Shown: piece after piece, positions 5,193 through 6,783 of the stretch | Position numbering within the stretch: the stretch's first letter is position 1 | Layout: every line of letters begins with the position of its first letter | NCBI GenBank assembly: GCA_020430865.1 | Contig: JAGQIY010000887.1 | Coordinates: 1-6,783, forward strand | Direction of reading: 5' to 3' | Length of the DNA: 6,783 nt | DNA from: Myxococcales bacterium | Lineage (GTDB): Bacteria; Myxococcota; Polyangia; Polyangiales; Polyangiaceae | Program-made: the position numbers and the translations under genes | Notes under the pieces: model-generated | The model's database searches: none | The model's input: the letters and a program-made list of their open reading frames with translations, nothing else | What the model was told of the DNA's origin: nothing

Positions 5193-6783
5193 GGGCTTCG
5201 TCTATACCAGAACCGGCGCCTCGAGCAGCCTCATCCTCCTTTTGGCCCGGGTCCAGCGGGTTCGGCGCGCTCTGAGCCAGCCGAGCGAGCAAGCGATCCA
5301 CCTGGATCGGCTTGTGAATGATTGGCAGGCCACGGCGGTAGGCATCGAGCAGGACGCTCGGCGCCGTGTCCCCGGTGACGATCAGCGCCTCCAGGTGCTC
5401 GGTGGACTCGCCGTCGGGATCCCGCACGCTGCGCAAACGCTCCACGAGGTCGATGCCGTCCATTTCCCCCGGGAGACGCAGGTCGCACACCACCCAGTCC
5501 AGGGGCTGCCTGGCTAGCGCCAGCGCCTCCTCGGCGTCCGCAGCCAGCAGCACCCGCGCCCCATGGCTCGAGAGCAGCGCCTGCATGGCGTGGCGCGCGT
5601 GGGCGTCGTCGTCCACCACCAGGACCCTGAGGCCGTTCAGCCGGACCTGCCCCTTGGGCGCCGTCGGTTGCTGCGCGTGCTCGGCTCGGGCGCGAGGCAG
5701 CTTCACGCCGAAGTACGAACCCCGCCCCGGCACCGACCGCACCTCGAGCTCGTGTCCCAGGAGTCCCGCGAAGCGCTGGGCGATGGCCAGGCCCAGGCCC
5801 AGACCGCGCTCCGGATTGCGCTCGGGGTTCCCGAGCTGGTGGAACTCCCGGAAGATCGCCTCGCGCTCCGACTCGGGGATACCGAGGCCGGTGTCCCACA
5901 CGCCGACCCGCACGAATTCCTTATCCGCGCGGCAACCTACGAGGATCCCGCCCCGCTCGGTGTAGCGCACGGCATTGCCGATCAGGTTGCGCAGGATGGT
6001 GGTGAGCAGCTCCGGATCGCTCTTGCCCCACAGCGCCCGCGGCTTGACGCTGAAGCGCAGGCCCTTCTGTTCAGCGACTCCACGCCACTCCACGTCGAGC
6101 GTGTGGAGCAGGCGCTGCAGATCGAGGGACGCCGGGCGCGCGCGGATGACGCCAGCGTCTGCGCGGGAGAGATCCAGCAGCGAGTCGAGCAGACCTGCGA
6201 GGGAGTTCGTCGCCTCCTCCAGCTGCCCCACGATGCGCTCCCGTTGCTCTGCGTCGGGTCCCGACTTGAGGGCTCCGAGAAACAGGCGAATGGCGTGGAG
6301 CGGCTGGCGCAGATCGTGGCTGGCGGCCGCGATGAACTGCGTCTTGGCCGCGCCCGCTTCCTCCGCGGTGCGCTTCTCCTGCTTCACCCGCTCGAGCAGT
6401 TGCTGGTTCTGGAAGCGGATCGCGACGCCCTGACGCAGCGTCTCGTGGTAGCGCTTCACGAAGCCCGCCAGGGCGACGATGTAGAGCAGCGCGGTCAACG
6501 CCTGGAGGCGGAGCGCCGTGGGCCCCTCCCACACGATGCGCCCGAACCACGGGATGGTCAGTCCGAGCACGAAGGCGAACAGCGCCTTCGGATACGGCCC
6601 CAGCGCGAGGATGGCCCCGTTGACCGTCGCGCCGACCAGCAGCACCGCGACGTAGATCACCCGCGGGTCGTCGAACTGCAGCAGGCCTGCCGACGCACCC
6701 CAGGCCAGACCGAAGGCCCCCGCCTGCCACAGGAAGTACTTGCGAAAAGGCGGCGCCTCGCCCCGCCGGGGGCTCAGCTTCCA
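5185..6783 (-). CDS. Membrane hybrid sensor histidine kinase with C-terminal receiver, 5' end beyond the window
   Basis: Senses an unknown signal, autophosphorylates on His and should pass phosphate to its own receiver or the adjacent regulator. Numbering the 532 visible residues from the right edge: hydrophobic segments at about 17-35, 42-62, 65-84 and 93-110 with only short loops; a coiled linker (about 113-145); the H-box ASHDLRQPLHA with His156; N-box NLIGNAVRYTERGG (Asn270); DTGLGIP (297-303); GLGLGLAI (327-334); then a receiver domain (about 385-503) with an Asp cluster at 390-393, phosphoacceptor Asp434 in VVCDLRLPG, and Lys491. A charged tail ends the protein. Odd: the frame is open through to base 6783 with further hydrophobic sequence, so GTG 6660 is internal and the start lies outside. 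No large periplasmic sensor or HPt domain is visible. The membrane part resembles the compact multi-helix modules seen on other kinases; the ligand is unknown. Confidence 0.9.
   Translation of the reverse strand, partial: WKLSPRRGEAPPFRKYFLWQAGAFGLAWGASAGLLQFDDPRVIYVAVLLVGATVNGAILALGPYPKALFAFVLGLTIPWFGRIVWEGPTALRLQALTALLYIVALAGFVKRYHETLRQGVAIRFQNQQLLERVKQEKRTAEEAGAAKTQFIAAASHDLRQPLHAIRLFLGALKSGPDAEQRERIVGQLEEATNSLAGLLDSLLDLSRADAGVIRARPASLDLQRLLHTLDVEWRGVAEQKGLRFSVKPRALWGKSDPELLTTILRNLIGNAVRYTERGGILVGCRADKEFVRVGVWDTGLGIPESEREAIFREFHQLGNPERNPERGLGLGLAIAQRFAGLLGHELEVRSVPGRGSYFGVKLPRARAEHAQQPTAPKGQVRLNGLRVLVVDDDAHARHAMQALLSSHGARVLLAADAEEALALARQPLDWVVCDLRLPGEMDGIDLVERLRSVRDPDGESTEHLEALIVTGDTAPSVLLDAYRRGLPIIHKPIQVDRLLARLAQSAPNPLDPGQKEDEAARGAGSGIDEAHG

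Overview
The window is GC-rich DNA with strong G/C preference at third codon positions. The gene content points to a myxobacterium-like member of Myxococcota, probably Polyangia: an MglA-type small GTPase, a lipoprotein with a Gly/Ser/Ala tandem-repeat linker, and a hybrid histidine kinase paired with a NarL-type regulator. The phylum call is inference from gene types and composition.

Layout, left to right. (1) 1-303, minus: N-terminal part of a secreted lipoprotein whose low-complexity linker is encoded by an 18-bp tandem repeat; it runs off the left edge. (2) 441-1331, minus: an MglA-like GTPase with a 100-residue acidic-then-basic tail. (3) 1523-2578, plus: an RluA-family pseudouridine synthase with an S4 domain, starting at a GTG behind a clear Shine-Dalgarno. 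(4) 2556-4474, minus: an arsenic-resistance cluster, arsR - acr3 - arsC. (5) 4542-6783, minus: a response-regulator gene preceded by, and overlapping, a membrane hybrid histidine kinase whose 5' end lies beyond the right edge.

The ars cluster is a complete minimal detoxification module. ArsC reduces arsenate to arsenite, Acr3 exports arsenite, and ArsR, with cysteine pairs near its C-terminus, should sense As(III). Acr3 and ArsC overlap by 4 bp. The most interesting regulatory signal is a pair of related interrupted palindromes, each TTC-N10-GAA at the core. One abuts the arsR start and the other abuts the acr3 start. The two promoter/operator modules align without gaps (22 of 34 positions), suggesting two ArsR-controlled promoters with very short or absent leaders.

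The kinase and regulator overlap by 8 bp and are almost certainly co-expressed. They lie directly upstream of arsR on the same strand, but nothing in the sequence shows a functional link to arsenic. I saw no RNA genes, insertion sequences or CRISPR arrays, and no clearly undescribed system. The remaining points of interest are the GTPase tail, the shortened redox loop of ArsC, the twin operators and the 3'-3' overlap of arsC with the pseudouridine synthase gene.
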